Positions 33,838-43,157 are shown, counted from the first letter of the stretch. The stretch: DNA of 64,000 nt from J084 sp964471405 (GCA_964471405.1 CAYYGH010000003.1:28281-92280), one strand, 5' to 3'. Notes: generated by a model from the letters alone, not told the origin. Made by a program: numbers and translations.

Positions 33838-34959
33838 ATGAGCGGGAAAGAGACAGCGGGCGATCGTGATGCTCCCGACAGGGCGATCCGGGCGCTTCTT
33901 CGTTCCGAGGCCCTGATGGCGGAGCTTGCGGCATGGGCTCGGGCGCAGCCCCGACTGCCCTGGCGCGACCGGCCGGCCGGTGCACGGGATCCCTATGTCA
34001 CCTGGATTGCCGAGGTGATGCTGCAGCAGACGACGGTGGCTGTCGTCAGCGGGCGGCTGCCCGCCTTTCTGCGGCGCTTTCCCGATCCCAAGGCGCTGGC
34101 GGCGGCAGGAGAGGCGGCGGTCGTGGATGCCTGGGCGGGGCTCGGCTACTATTCCCGCGCCCGGCACCTTCATCGCGCGGCCGAGCGGATCGTGAAGGAC
34201 CATGCCGGTCGGTTGCCGGAGTCCATCGAGGCTCTTGCCGCACTTCCCGGAATTGGCCGCTACACGGCAGCCGCCATTGCGGCACTTGCCTTCGGCAGTC
34301 CCGTCATCGGTCTCGATACGAATGTGGCGCGCGTGCTGTTGCGATTGGCAGGACTTGCGGAAAGCGTGGCGGGCCTGCGCCGGCGCTGCGGCGGCATGCT
34401 GGCGCTGGGGGATGAGGCTTCGGGGCGGGCCGGCGCGCTGCTTGAGGGGCTGATGGATCTCGGGCGGATGGTCTGTCGGCTGCGTGCCCCGCGCTGTGCG
34501 TGCTGTCCCGTCGGGGCGTTCTGCCAGGCACACCGGTCCGGCCGCGTGGACGAGATCCCCGTACCCGAGATCCGGCGCGCCCGCAGACGCGTGCGCGTGG
34601 CGGCCTATGTTCTGCTGGACGGCGATGGGCGCGTCTATGGGGAGCGGCGGCAGGAAGGGCTGCTCAAGGGCACCTGGTGCGTGCCCCTTTCCCCGCCGCT
34701 GGCCGAGGATGCGGCGGCGGATCAGGACGGGCGGGCTCTTGCCCGCCATGCACCGGTTGCAGCCGACTGGCAGGTGGTGGGGCATCCCGTGCGGCATCTG
34801 TTCACGCATGTGGACATGACGGCCGTTCCCCTGAAAGCGCGGGTGCCGACTGGCGGAGACGGCCTCAAGCTTTCGGGAAGCTGGCTTGCCCCCGCCGAGA
34901 TCCACCGATGCGCCTCCACCTTCCTGCGCAAGATCGTGAAGACGGCCGGGGTGACCTAG
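33838..34959 (+). CDS. mutY: A/G-specific adenine DNA glycosylase
   Basis: This 373-residue enzyme removes adenine mispaired with 8-oxoguanine. It has PLPWR-type PRLPWRDRPAGARDPYVTWIAEVMLQQTTV, the helix-hairpin-helix LPGIGRYTAAAIAALAFG, the catalytic Asp in VIGLDTNVARVL, and a 4Fe-4S cluster motif with spacing C-x6-C-x2-C-x5-C (CRLRAPRCACCPVGAFC). The C-terminal domain is MutT-like and recognises 8-oxoG. It is divergent from the DciA-like gene. Confidence 0.95.
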   Translation: MSGKETAGDRDAPDRAIRALLRSEALMAELAAWARAQPRLPWRDRPAGARDPYVTWIAEVMLQQTTVAVVSGRLPAFLRRFPDPKALAAAGEAAVVDAWAGLGYYSRARHLHRAAERIVKDHAGRLPESIEALAALPGIGRYTAAAIAALAFGSPVIGLDTNVARVLLRLAGLAESVAGLRRRCGGMLALGDEASGRAGALLEGLMDLGRMVCRLRAPRCACCPVGAFCQAHRSGRVDEIPVPEIRRARRRVRVAAYVLLDGDGRVYGERRQEGLLKGTWCVPLSPPLAEDAAADQDGRALARHAPVAADWQVVGHPVRHLFTHVDMTAVPLKARVPTGGDGLKLSGSWLAPAEIHRCASTFLRKIVKTAGVT

Positions 34960-35003
34960 CATTTCAGGCGCGTCCGCCTGCCTGCGGACATTTCCTCACC
35001 GGT

Positions 35004-35462
35004 TCATCCGCCGCCGAGCAGGGGATCGACATGCTGTTCTTCCCGCGGCCTGTGCTTGCCGCCGGCCTGGCGCAGTGGCAGCGGCAGACCGCAAAGATCC
35101 GCCACCGAGCGCGCGCCCAGGCCGTTCGCCCCGACCGGTTCGATCAGCTGGTAGAGAATGCGGCGCCCCTGGAGCAGAAAGAAGGCAACACGATCGCCCG
35201 GCTCAAGATGGGCGCATACGCGCCAGCCGTACAGCCATCGACCGGTCTTCGGATCGCGGATGGAATGCGGCCGCGGTGGCAGCAGGATATTCACGCGCAG
35301 AGCATCGCCCGCCTCGGCGATCACCTGCTCGACCGCACGCGGCTCGGCTCCATAACCGGCCGCGAGGGAACCCGGCGTGGGTGCAGCCCATGCAACAAGC
35401 GCAAGCCCGCCCATCAACATGGCCGCAAGGCCGGTCTTCCGGCGTGGGATGAACTCATGCAT
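35004..35462 (-). CDS. Hypothetical exported protein
   Basis: This 152-residue protein is not recognised as a named family. It begins MHEFIPRRKTG and has a hydrophobic segment GLAAMLMGGLALVAWAAP ending near GSLAAG, consistent with a signal peptide. The mature part has VNILLPPRPHSIRDPKTGRW and YGWRVCAHLEPGDRVAFFLL, which looks like a small beta-rich domain, and a Cys pair (WRVCAH, ADLCGL) that could form a disulfide. A good promoter lies upstream at 35570-35598. It converges on mutY. Confidence 0.65.
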   Translation of the reverse strand: MHEFIPRRKTGLAAMLMGGLALVAWAAPTPGSLAAGYGAEPRAVEQVIAEAGDALRVNILLPPRPHSIRDPKTGRWLYGWRVCAHLEPGDRVAFFLLQGRRILYQLIEPVGANGLGARSVADLCGLPLPLRQAGGKHRPREEQHVDPLLGGG

Positions 35463-35569
35463 TGTCTCGTGCCCCCATTTTTGCCCATGCCCCTTGCGAA
35501 GATCGCTGTGACGAGCCGTGACTCTTTCTGGTCACATGGCGCGACCATCTGCCGCGTGTGGCTGTGGCC

Positions 35570-35598
35570 AAAATAGGGCAGGATGAGACGAATGACAA
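35570..35598 (-). promoter_or_regulatory. Promoter of the hypothetical exported protein gene
   Basis: On the minus strand TTGTCA (35593-35598), a 17-nt spacer and TATTTT (35570-35575) lie about 100 nt before the start at 35462, at the edge of an AT-rich tract. Confidence 0.5.
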
Positions 35599-35599
35599 A

Positions 35600-36603
35600 T
35601 CCACTTTGTATCAAATTGAATTTATATTCTGCCTTATGCCTTCTCGCTGCCATCAACAGCCGTAGCCTTCAATATAGTTTTGAGATGGTATCTGGATACA
35701 AATAGAAAAATACATGATATATGTGTTAAATTGGCGTTCCAGGATTATCCCTGCTTCGTCTGCTTCCTGTTCCCATCCCTGCGCTCTGGCGTGTTGGGCA
35801 AACCGCGGGTTGGAGGGCCTTTTGGCAGGCAGGCTTGAGACATGGCGAAAAACCGGACGGCAGCGCGCTTTTTGCTTGTCCTGCGGTCCGGTGCCGACGG
35901 TTCTGGGAAAGCCGCCATGTGCCGTTCGCTGCTGGCGGGGCAATTCGGGAAGGAGGGAAGGCTTTTTCATGCCGGACGCCAAGAGGTCGCGCCATGCGTC
36001 AAGGGGGTGCCGGATCCGGCCGCTTTGCCCATGCCGTTCCTCCTTCAACCGAGATCGATCGATCTCGCCCGACCGTCTCCTTCATGGCCTTGGCCTCCAC
36101 AGCCGGCGGGTTTCTCTGGTGGCGCATCCCCATATGCTCCACCGATCACCGACCTGTCATTCGCAGAAGTGAGCAAGCAGCTCGGCCGGCAAAGCCCTTC
36201 CCCTTTGGCGTCATTCGCCGGCAGAGGAGGCGAATCCAGCCGCAGGGTGAAACGGCCCTGGTGCTGGATGCCTTCTTCTCCTCCCGCTGGATCCGCCGGT
36301 CACGCGGGCGGATGACGAAGAAGGGGCAGGAGGTGGCGGAACGAGAAGAGGGCGGCGGGTGATGGGGAAAAGACCGGAAGGCGCAGAGGGAATGTATCGG
36401 CGGGCAGCGCCCCCTTCGTCATTTGCTGGCGGATGGGGCGAGCCCGGCCGATCTTTGAAGGCCGTTCCGAGGCAGGGGAGGCGGTTTCCGCTTCCGTGAG
36501 CGACCCGGCTTTTCGCTGAGCGCGCCGGTCAAGTCTGCCTGTCGGGCTCCAGGCCAGAAAAGGGGGTGATGTGAGGGAAAGCAGGGCACGCCCGGCGCTG
36601 CCG
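35600..36603. other. Gene-poor 1-kb region with an AT-rich left part
   Basis: I see no supported gene. The first 150 nt are AT-rich, unlike the rest of the window. From about 35760 to 36600, all frames give low-complexity Pro/Arg/Ser translations with no recognisable motif and no consistent codon bias. It could be an upstream regulatory region, a decayed gene or an old insertion scar. No inverted repeats of insertion-sequence type or tRNA were found. Confidence 0.6.
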
Positions 36604-36957
36604 TCAGCCGGCCTGCTTTTCCACCATGAAGCTTTCTCCGCAGCCGCAAAGCGCGGTGGCGTTGGGATTGTCGAAAACGAAGCCGGTCTCGAAGCGGTCC
36701 TCGCGCCAGTCCATCACCGTGCCCTTGAGGTAGGGCAGAGAGGCACGGTCGATGAACAGCGTCACCCCCTTGTCGGTGACTGCCACGTCATCGGGCCCGG
36801 GCGTGTCCACATACTGGATGTCATACATGAAGCCGGAGCAGCCGGCGACCCTGGTTGTCAGCCGGATGCCGGCAGCCGGCGGATCGCGGCGCGCGAGCAG
36901 CGCACGCACACGTTCGGCCGCGCGTTCCGTGATCGTGAAGATCTGCTCCTCGCTCAT
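36604..36957 (-). CDS. sufA: A-type iron-sulfur cluster carrier (SufA/IscA family)
   Basis: This 117-residue A-type carrier receives and passes Fe-S clusters. The three conserved Cys are present: one in VAGCSGFMYDIQYV and two in the C-terminal CGCGESF. The ATG follows GGAGGTGAGAGG. It is the last gene of the suf operon, 27 nt after the DUF59 gene. Confidence 0.92.
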   Translation of the reverse strand: MSEEQIFTITERAAERVRALLARRDPPAAGIRLTTRVAGCSGFMYDIQYVDTPGPDDVAVTDKGVTLFIDRASLPYLKGTVMDWREDRFETGFVFDNPNATALCGCGESFMVEKQAG

Positions 36958-36984
36958 CCTCTCACCTCCAAAATCCGCCCGGCC

Positions 36985-37542
36985 CTACAGCAGGCCGAGC
37001 TCCAGTCTCGCCTCGTCGCTCATGCGTGACATGTCCCAGGGCGGATCCCAGACCAGATGAACCCGCACATCCTTGACCCCTTCGATTGACAGCAGCTTGG
37101 TCTCCACCTCGTAGGGCATGGATTCGGCCACCGGACAGTGCGGCGTCGTCAGTGTCATGGTCACGTCAACCTCACCATCGTCCGAGACGTCGATCCCGTA
37201 GATCAGCCCGAGATCATAGAGATTGACGGGAATCTCCGGGTCGTAGATCTGGCGCAGCACCGCGATCACCCGCTCCTTCAGGGCGGCAGGTCCGCCAGCA
37301 GCGGCGTCCGGTTCGGAATCCGCCTCGGCCGGGGCCCGGGCGGTGGCTGAGGCGGCGGGCAAGGTGGCGTCCGACGTATCTCCAGCAGGGGCCGAAGATG
37401 TCTCGGCATCCGGTGCCTCACTGGAGGAGGGGGTGAGCGCATCCTCCTCGGTCTCGCCCTTGAGGAACCGTTCCAGGAACCCCTCTTCCGTCTTGTGCGA
37501 CCACACGGGCCGTTCCGGCTTTCTGCGGCTGTCCCTGCTCAT
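36985..37542 (-). CDS. sufT: SufT-like DUF59 protein with an N-terminal acidic extension
   Basis: This 185-residue protein has a DUF59 (MIP18-like) domain from about residue 88, with VIAVLRQIYDPEIPVNLYDLGLIYGIDV, TLTTPHCPVAESMP and VHLVWDPPWDMSRMSDEARLELG. DUF59 proteins assist maturation of Fe-S proteins. The first 85 residues are a low-complexity Ser/Ala/Glu linker after a short basic start (MSRDSRRKPERPVWSHKTEE), longer than the usual 100-120-residue family size. The linker may be a flexible tether. It lies between sufS and sufA. Confidence 0.88.
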   Translation of the reverse strand: MSRDSRRKPERPVWSHKTEEGFLERFLKGETEEDALTPSSSEAPDAETSSAPAGDTSDATLPAASATARAPAEADSEPDAAAGGPAALKERVIAVLRQIYDPEIPVNLYDLGLIYGIDVSDDGEVDVTMTLTTPHCPVAESMPYEVETKLLSIEGVKDVRVHLVWDPPWDMSRMSDEARLELGLL

Positions 37543-37547
37543 GACCC

Positions 37548-38807
37548 TTACCCGAAAATCTTCTGCACCTTGCGCAGGCCTTCCACGAGCTGCGCGATGT
37601 CTTCATCCGTATTGTAGAGGGCGAGCGAGGCCCGCACCGTGCCCGGCACGCCGAAGCGCGCCATCGCCGGCTGGGCACAATGGTGTCCGGCCCGCACCGC
37701 CACCCCCTCACGGTCGAGGATGGTCGCGATGTCGTGCGGATGCGCGCCCTCCATGACGAAGGAGGTAAGCGGCGCCTTCCCGTCCGCCTCGCCGATGATC
37801 CTGAGCCCCGGGATCTGCTTGAGTGCGCGTTCCATTTCGGCATGCAGCCGGTGCTCGTGGGCGGCGGCTGCGGCACGGTCGATGCCGGCCAGCCAGTCGA
37901 GCGCCGCACCGAAGCCGATGACACCGGCGATGTTCGGCGTGCCCGCCTCGAACTTGTGGGGCAGATCCGCCCAGGTGGTGCCGGCGAAGCTCACCTCGTC
38001 GATCATGTCGCCGCCACCCTGCCAGGGCGGCATCGCCTCCAGCAGCGCGCGCCGGCCATAGAGCACGCCGACGCCCGTGGGACCGAAGAGCTTGTGGGCG
38101 GAGAAAGCATAGAAATCCACATCGAGTGCGGCGACGTCGACATCCATGTGCGGGACCGCCTGCGCCCCGTCCACCAGCACCTTCGCGCCCGCCTCATGGG
38201 CCAGCGCCGCAAGCTCGGCCACGGGCAGGATGCTGCCCAGCGCATTCGAGACATGGGTAAAGGCGGCGATCTTCACCCGCCCGTCGGCGAGTTTTGCCGT
38301 GAAATCGGCGACATCGAGCGCGCCCGCCTCGTCCACGCGCGCCACCCGGATCTCGAGCCCGTATTCCTGCGCCACCATCTGCCAGGGCACGATGTTGGAG
38401 TGATGCTCGATCTCGGTGAGCAGGATCGCATCGCCCCGCCTCATGAAGGCGCGGGCGAAGCAGCGGGCGATAAGATTGATGCTCTCGGTGGTGCCGCGGG
38501 TGAAGATGATCTCCTCGCGTGCCGGGGCTGCGAGGAAGTGCCGAACCTGATCACGCACCGCCTCGAAGCTCTCGGTGGCCTGCGCAGAGAGCGTGTAGAT
38601 GCCGCGATGGATGTTGGCGTATTCCGTCTCGTAGAAGCGGGCGATCCGCGCGATCACGGCTGCCGGCTTCTGAGCGGAGGCCGCCGAGTCGAGAAAGGCC
38701 AGACGCCGGTCATGCGGCCGGGCCGCGGTGAATATCGGGAACTCCCGCCGCACTGATTCCACATCAAACGCCGCCAAGGCGGCATGTCTGACCGGCAGCT
38801 CGTTCAT
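37548..38807 (-). CDS. sufS: Cysteine desulfurase SufS
   Basis: This 419-residue group II PLP enzyme mobilises sulfur from cysteine for cluster assembly. It has IFTRGTTESINLIA, the PLP-binding Lys in FYAFSAHKLFGPTGVGVLYG, and the catalytic Cys in VRAGHHCAQPAMARFG. No sulfur acceptor (SufE or SufU) gene is in this operon, so it should be elsewhere. Its ATG overlaps the sufD stop by 4 nt. Confidence 0.95.
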   Translation of the reverse strand: MNELPVRHAALAAFDVESVRREFPIFTAARPHDRRLAFLDSAASAQKPAAVIARIARFYETEYANIHRGIYTLSAQATESFEAVRDQVRHFLAAPAREEIIFTRGTTESINLIARCFARAFMRRGDAILLTEIEHHSNIVPWQMVAQEYGLEIRVARVDEAGALDVADFTAKLADGRVKIAAFTHVSNALGSILPVAELAALAHEAGAKVLVDGAQAVPHMDVDVAALDVDFYAFSAHKLFGPTGVGVLYGRRALLEAMPPWQGGGDMIDEVSFAGTTWADLPHKFEAGTPNIAGVIGFGAALDWLAGIDRAAAAAHEHRLHAEMERALKQIPGLRIIGEADGKAPLTSFVMEGAHPHDIATILDREGVAVRAGHHCAQPAMARFGVPGTVRASLALYNTDEDIAQLVEGLRKVQKIFG

Positions 38808-40126
38808 TCCGCCTCTCCCCCATCCGCCATGCTGAGCGCAGCAAGTGCCGGCAGGACCGTCTCCTCCATCCGGCCGGAGAAGAGGTCCTCCTGAGGCCAG
38901 GCCTGAAGGACCGCATCCGTGAAGGCGGCAATCAGCATCCGCCGCGCCTCCGCTTCCGGGATGCCGCGCGCCATGAGATAGAAAAGCGCAGCCGGATCGA
39001 GCTGGCCGACGGTTGCACCATGGGCGCAGGCGACATCGTCAGCGAAGATCTCAAGCTCGGGTTTGAGGTCGATCTCGCCGCCGCGGGCGAGCAGCAGGCC
39101 CTTCGCATCCTGGCGCGAATCCGTGCCATCGGCGCCCTGGGCGACATGGACGAGTCCCTGATAGGCGGCCTGGTCGCGGCGGGCCGCCAGCATCCGCACC
39201 GTCTGGTGGGATCGCGTCCGGCAGTCGTGATGCCGGAAGCGGGTCAGGACGTCGGCGTGACCACGGCGATATGGCAGGGCGAGGAGAGCAAGCTGGCCGC
39301 ATCCTTCAGGACCGGCAAGGCGCCAGTGATGCTCGGCTCGTGCATATCCCGGACCGGTCATCGCCTGCACGAGCAGGAGCTCCGCCCCGGCGCCGATTTC
39401 CGCATCCAGACGCAGGAAATGATGTGCGCCGGCGGCCGTGTCCTGCAGCAGCAGGATGCGGGCCCGGGCACCGGCTTCAAGATGCAACTGCAGGCGCTCG
39501 CTGCCCGCGGCCGCACCGCCTTTGGTCCGGATCAGCAGGGTGAGGTCCCCATCCTGTGCGACTGTTAGATGATGCAGCCCATGAACGGGACCGGTTTCGG
39601 CAGTCGAGGCAAGCTCCAGCCGCCAGTTCCGGCCGGCCGCCACCGTAATGCGGCTGCCATGGGTCGCAAAGGCCCGGGCGAGCTGCCAGATGCTGTCGTC
39701 CGCCTGGGCCGGTTGTCCGGAAAGATCGGCAGGGCACCCCTGCGCAAGGCTCCAGGCCATGAGCCCTTCATCCTCTGAGGAGAATGCGGAACCCGCCAGG
39801 CAGCCTTCATGAAAGCGCAGCGCCGGCCAGGGGTCGGCCTGCCCTTCGCCCGCCTCGCCCGCGGAAGCGAGGGAAGGGAAGAAATCGGCAAGAGCGAGTC
39901 CTTTCAGATCGGCATACCGCCAGGACTCCTCGCGGGAATCCGGCAGGCCGGCCGCCGCTGCCTGCCGGAACAGCTGGCGCCGCAAAGCCCGCTCGTCCTG
40001 TGGACAGGGCAGATTCTGCAGCCATTCCTCGATGCGGCGCGCAAGGGTGAGATCCGCAATCGCGGGCTCCTTTGGCGCTGCGCCGCCGGCTGCTTCCCGT
40101 GCGGAGGGTTCAGGCAACGGCCGCAT
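38804..40126 (-). CDS. sufD: Fe-S cluster scaffold subunit SufD
   Basis: This 440-residue protein is the SufD component of the SufBC2D scaffold. The N-terminal helical part has ADLTLARRIEEWLQNL and SREESWRYADLKGLALADFF; the beta-helix core ends with the SufB/D signature around GLLLARGGEIDLKPELEIFADDVACAHGATVGQLDPAALFYL. The ATG at 40126 overlaps the end of sufC by 17 nt and follows GGAGGAGAAGGG. The frame is open further upstream inside sufC, but that part is not SufD-like. Confidence 0.93.
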   Translation of the reverse strand: MRPLPEPSAREAAGGAAPKEPAIADLTLARRIEEWLQNLPCPQDERALRRQLFRQAAAAGLPDSREESWRYADLKGLALADFFPSLASAGEAGEGQADPWPALRFHEGCLAGSAFSSEDEGLMAWSLAQGCPADLSGQPAQADDSIWQLARAFATHGSRITVAAGRNWRLELASTAETGPVHGLHHLTVAQDGDLTLLIRTKGGAAAGSERLQLHLEAGARARILLLQDTAAGAHHFLRLDAEIGAGAELLLVQAMTGPGYARAEHHWRLAGPEGCGQLALLALPYRRGHADVLTRFRHHDCRTRSHQTVRMLAARRDQAAYQGLVHVAQGADGTDSRQDAKGLLLARGGEIDLKPELEIFADDVACAHGATVGQLDPAALFYLMARGIPEAEARRMLIAAFTDAVLQAWPQEDLFSGRMEETVLPALAALSMADGGEAE

Positions 40127-40856
40127 AGCCCTTCTCCTCCAGTTCGCGTGCCAGCTCCGGACCGCCGGAGCGCAGGATCCGGCCGTCCTGGAGGACATGG
40201 ACGACATCGGGCGCCACATGGTCCAGCAGGCGCTGGTAATGGGTGATGAGCAGGATGCCGCGCTCGGGCCCGCGCATCGCATTGATGCCGGCGGCGACCG
40301 TCTTGAGCGCATCGATGTCGAGCCCCGAGTCCGTCTCGTCCAGGATCATGAGCCGGGGCTCCAAGAGCAGCATCTGCAGCACCTCGTTGCGCTTCTTCTC
40401 GCCGCCCGAGAACCCGACGTTCACGGCGCGTTTGAGCATCTCCATGTCGATGCCCAGAAGCTTCGCCTTCTCGCGCACCAGCTTGAGGAAGGATGCGGCA
40501 TCCAGCTCCGGCTCGCCGCGTGCCTTGCGCTGGGCGTTCACGGCCGTGCGCAGGAAATTGAGATTGCTCACGCCCGGGATCTCGACCGGATACTGGAAGC
40601 CGAGAAAGACGCCGGCGGCTGCCCGCTCATGCGGCTCCATCGCCAGCAGGTCGCGCCCCTCATAGAGCACGCTGCCGCCCGTCACCTCATAGCCCGGCCG
40701 GCCCATGAGGGCGGCGGCCAGCGTCGACTTGCCCGCGCCGTTGGGGCCCATCACCGCGTGCACCTCGCCCGCGTCGATGACGAGATCGAGGCCCTTGATG
40801 ATATCCGTCTCGCCGACCGCGACATGGAGATCGCGGATTTCGAGCAGATGGGTCAT
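40110..40856 (-). CDS. sufC: Suf complex ATPase SufC
   Basis: This 248-residue ABC ATPase powers the SufBCD scaffold. It has Walker A GPNGAGKSTLAAAL, a signature region NVGFSGGEKKRNEVLQMLL and Walker B LMILDETDSGLDIDALK, with the H-loop in ILLITHYQRLL. It is soluble, with no membrane domain, and sits between sufB and sufD. Confidence 0.97.
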   Translation of the reverse strand: MTHLLEIRDLHVAVGETDIIKGLDLVIDAGEVHAVMGPNGAGKSTLAAALMGRPGYEVTGGSVLYEGRDLLAMEPHERAAAGVFLGFQYPVEIPGVSNLNFLRTAVNAQRKARGEPELDAASFLKLVREKAKLLGIDMEMLKRAVNVGFSGGEKKRNEVLQMLLLEPRLMILDETDSGLDIDALKTVAAGINAMRGPERGILLITHYQRLLDHVAPDVVHVLQDGRILRSGGPELARELEEKGYAAVA

Positions 40857-40892
40857 CTCTTGTCCTGCCTTTCCTGTGCCTTGCGTTCCGGC

Positions 40893-42359
40893 TCAGCCGA
40901 CCGCGCCTTCGAGCGAGATGCCGAGCAGCTTCTGGGCTTCGACCGCGAATTCCATCGGCAGATGCTGCATCACCTCGCGCGCAAAGCCGTTGACGACGAG
41001 CGCCACCGCCTCCTCTTCGTTCAGTCCGCGGGCCATGCAGTAGAAGAGCTGGTCCTCGGAAATGCGCGAGGTGGTTGCCTCATGCTCCACTTGGGCCGTC
41101 GGATTGCGCACCTCGATGTAGGGCGTCGTGTGGGCGCCGGCGTGGGGAGAGAGGATGAGGCTGTCGCACTGGGTATAGTTGCGCGCGCCCTCCGCGCCCG
41201 CCAGCACGCGCACGAGCCCGCGGTAGGTGTTTTGCGAATGGCCGGCGGAAATCCCCTTCGAGATGATCCGCGAGCGGGTGTTGCGCCCGATGTGGATCAT
41301 CTTGGTGCCGGTGTCCGCCTGCTGGCGGTTGTTGGTGACGGCGACCGAGTAGAACTCGCCCACCGATTCGTCGCCCTTCAGGATGCAGCTCGGATACTTC
41401 CAGGTGATGGCCGAGCCCGTCTCCACCTGCGTCCAGGAGATCTTGGCCCGCGGGCCTGCGCACAGCCCGCGCTTGGTGACGAAGTTGTAGATGCCGCCGC
41501 GGCCCTCCGCATCACCCGGGTACCAGTTCTGGACGGTGGAATAGCGGATTTCGGCATCGGCCAGCGCGACGAGCTCGACGACGGCCGCATGCAGCTGGTT
41601 CTCGTCGCGCATCGGCGCCGTGCAGCCTTCCAGATAGCTCACATAGGAGCCCTCGTCGGCGACGATCAGCGTGCGCTCGAACTGGCCCGTATTGGCGGCA
41701 TTGATGCGGAAATAGGTGGACAGCTCCATCGGGCAGCGCACGCCCTTCGGAACGTAGACGAAGGTGCCGTCGGAGAAGACGGCGGAATTGAGCGCGGCGA
41801 AGAAGTTGTCGCGCACCGGCACCACCGAGCCCAGCCAGCGCCGCACGAGATCCGGGTATTCCCGGATCGCCTCCGAGATCGACAGAAAGATGACGCCCGC
41901 CTTCTTCAGCTCCTCGCGGAAGGTGGTCGCAACCGACACCGAGTCGAAGACGGCGTCCACCGCCACCTTCGGCGCGCCTTCGACCCCGGCCAGCACCTTC
42001 TGCTCGGCGAGCGGGATGCCGAGCTTCTCATAGGTGCGCAGGAGCTCGGGATCCACCTCGTCCAGCGACTTCGGCCGCTTTTTCTGCTTCGGCGCCGCGT
42101 AATAATGGATCGCCTGGTAGTCGATGGGCGGATAGTGGACCCGCGCCCAGGTCGGCTCCTTCATGTCGCGCCAGATGCGGTAGGCCTTCAGCCGCCATTC
42201 CAGCATCCACTCCGGCTCGCCCTTCTTCGCCGAGATGAAGCGGATGATGTCCTCGCTCAGTCCGGCGGGGGCGAGCTCGGACTCGATGGGCGTCACCCAG
42301 CCATGTTCGTAGCGACCGGTCAGTGCCTCGATTTCGGCTTTCGTCTTCGCCTTGCTCAT
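40893..42359 (-). CDS. sufB: Fe-S cluster assembly protein SufB
   Basis: This 488-residue protein is the cluster-building scaffold subunit. It has a long N-terminal domain (GLSEDIIRFISAKKGEPEWMLEWRLKAY), YVPKGVRCPMELSTYFRINA, GNWYP-like VQNWYPGD, and the C-terminal SRISEDQLFYCMARGLNEEEAVALVVNGFAREV. The ATG at 42359 gives the expected start MSKAKTKAEIEALTG after GGAGACGGG. It follows the regulator gene after 19 nt. Confidence 0.97.
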   Translation of the reverse strand: MSKAKTKAEIEALTGRYEHGWVTPIESELAPAGLSEDIIRFISAKKGEPEWMLEWRLKAYRIWRDMKEPTWARVHYPPIDYQAIHYYAAPKQKKRPKSLDEVDPELLRTYEKLGIPLAEQKVLAGVEGAPKVAVDAVFDSVSVATTFREELKKAGVIFLSISEAIREYPDLVRRWLGSVVPVRDNFFAALNSAVFSDGTFVYVPKGVRCPMELSTYFRINAANTGQFERTLIVADEGSYVSYLEGCTAPMRDENQLHAAVVELVALADAEIRYSTVQNWYPGDAEGRGGIYNFVTKRGLCAGPRAKISWTQVETGSAITWKYPSCILKGDESVGEFYSVAVTNNRQQADTGTKMIHIGRNTRSRIISKGISAGHSQNTYRGLVRVLAGAEGARNYTQCDSLILSPHAGAHTTPYIEVRNPTAQVEHEATTSRISEDQLFYCMARGLNEEEAVALVVNGFAREVMQHLPMEFAVEAQKLLGISLEGAVG

Positions 42360-42378
42360 CAGCCCGTCTCCGCGATCC

Positions 42379-42831
42379 TTAAGAGGCGGCCGCAAATCTG
42401 CCGCTGCCCGTGTCGTCGAGGCCACCACCTGCATGCGCGAGATCCGCCAGCGTGATGGAATCCAGGGCCTCGGCCAGTGTCCGATTGATCAGCATCCAGT
42501 GGGGCCGCATGGCGCACAGATCCTCGATGCCGCAGTTGTCCTGGGTGCCACCAAGACAGGTGACCAGGGCGATCGGCCCGTCAGCTGCCTCGATGACCTC
42601 GCGCAATGTGATCGCATCCGGTTTGCGCGCCAGCGTGAACCCGCCGCCCACACCACGCCGCGAGACCAGAACGCCCGCCCGCGCCAGGGCGTTCAGAAGC
42701 TTGGCGACCGTCGGCTGCGGCACACCGGTCGCCGCCGCAAGGCTTGCCGCATTCATCTGCTCGCCGCTGCGCTCGGCCAGAGCGCCTGCCAGCACCACGG
42801 CGTAGTCGGCCATCTGGCTGAGCCGGATCAT
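42379..42831 (-). CDS. Rrf2-family SUF-system regulator
   Basis: This 150-residue protein is a winged-helix Rrf2 regulator of the kind that heads alphaproteobacterial suf operons. The helix-turn-helix lies at MNAASLAAATGVPQPTVAKLLNALARAGVL. Three Cys spaced C-x7-C-x5-C (CLGGTQDNCGIEDLC) are candidate Fe-S ligands, so it can sense cluster status. I chose the ATG at 42831 (MIRLSQMADYAVVL); GGAAGG precedes it. It probably represses its own operon through the palindrome at 42853-42870. Confidence 0.88.
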   Translation of the reverse strand: MIRLSQMADYAVVLAGALAERSGEQMNAASLAAATGVPQPTVAKLLNALARAGVLVSRRGVGGGFTLARKPDAITLREVIEAADGPIALVTCLGGTQDNCGIEDLCAMRPHWMLINRTLAEALDSITLADLAHAGGGLDDTGSGRFAAAS

Positions 42832-42852
42832 CACGATCGGCCTTCCTGCCTT

Positions 42853-42870
42853 GTCACCATAAAAGGTGAC
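42853..42870 (-). promoter_or_regulatory. Palindromic operator before the suf operon
   Basis: GTCACC-N6-GGTGAC is a perfect inverted repeat, 22 nt before the regulator start. A perfect TTGACA (42911-42916, minus strand) lies upstream, but the -10 position 17 nt later is poor (CATCTG at 42888-42893), as expected of a regulated promoter. The rest of 42874-43157 shows no gene. Binding of the Rrf2 protein here is inference. Confidence 0.55.
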
Positions 42871-43157
42871 CAATTCAGTCCGGTTTGCAGATGGCGAAGG
42901 CGACCCGCCCTGTCAAGTCCCGTTCGCCTCTCTGCAAGGATTGGTCCATGTGAGGATTTGGCCATGGGCGGCCGGGGTATTCCCTGTCAATCCGGCCGAC
43001 AGGGAAAGGATGGCATGGGGGAAGGATGGGAATTGCAGGGGAAAGCCGGCTGCAGGGGGGAATGTCAGACAGGATCCTCGGCCCCGGCCCTCCGCCTGGC
43101 GCAGGCGTTCAGCACGCCTGGTCCTGCCGGCAGGAATGGCCTTGCGTGACGCCCATT

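Noticed and set aside
35653..36315. Short open frames on both strands in the gene-poor region
   Set aside because: They overlap in several frames, lack ribosome binding sites and motifs, and have Pro/Arg/Ser-rich translations typical of non-coding GC-rich DNA.
40032..42455. Plus-strand open frame of 807 codons
   Set aside because: Antisense to the sufB-sufC genes.
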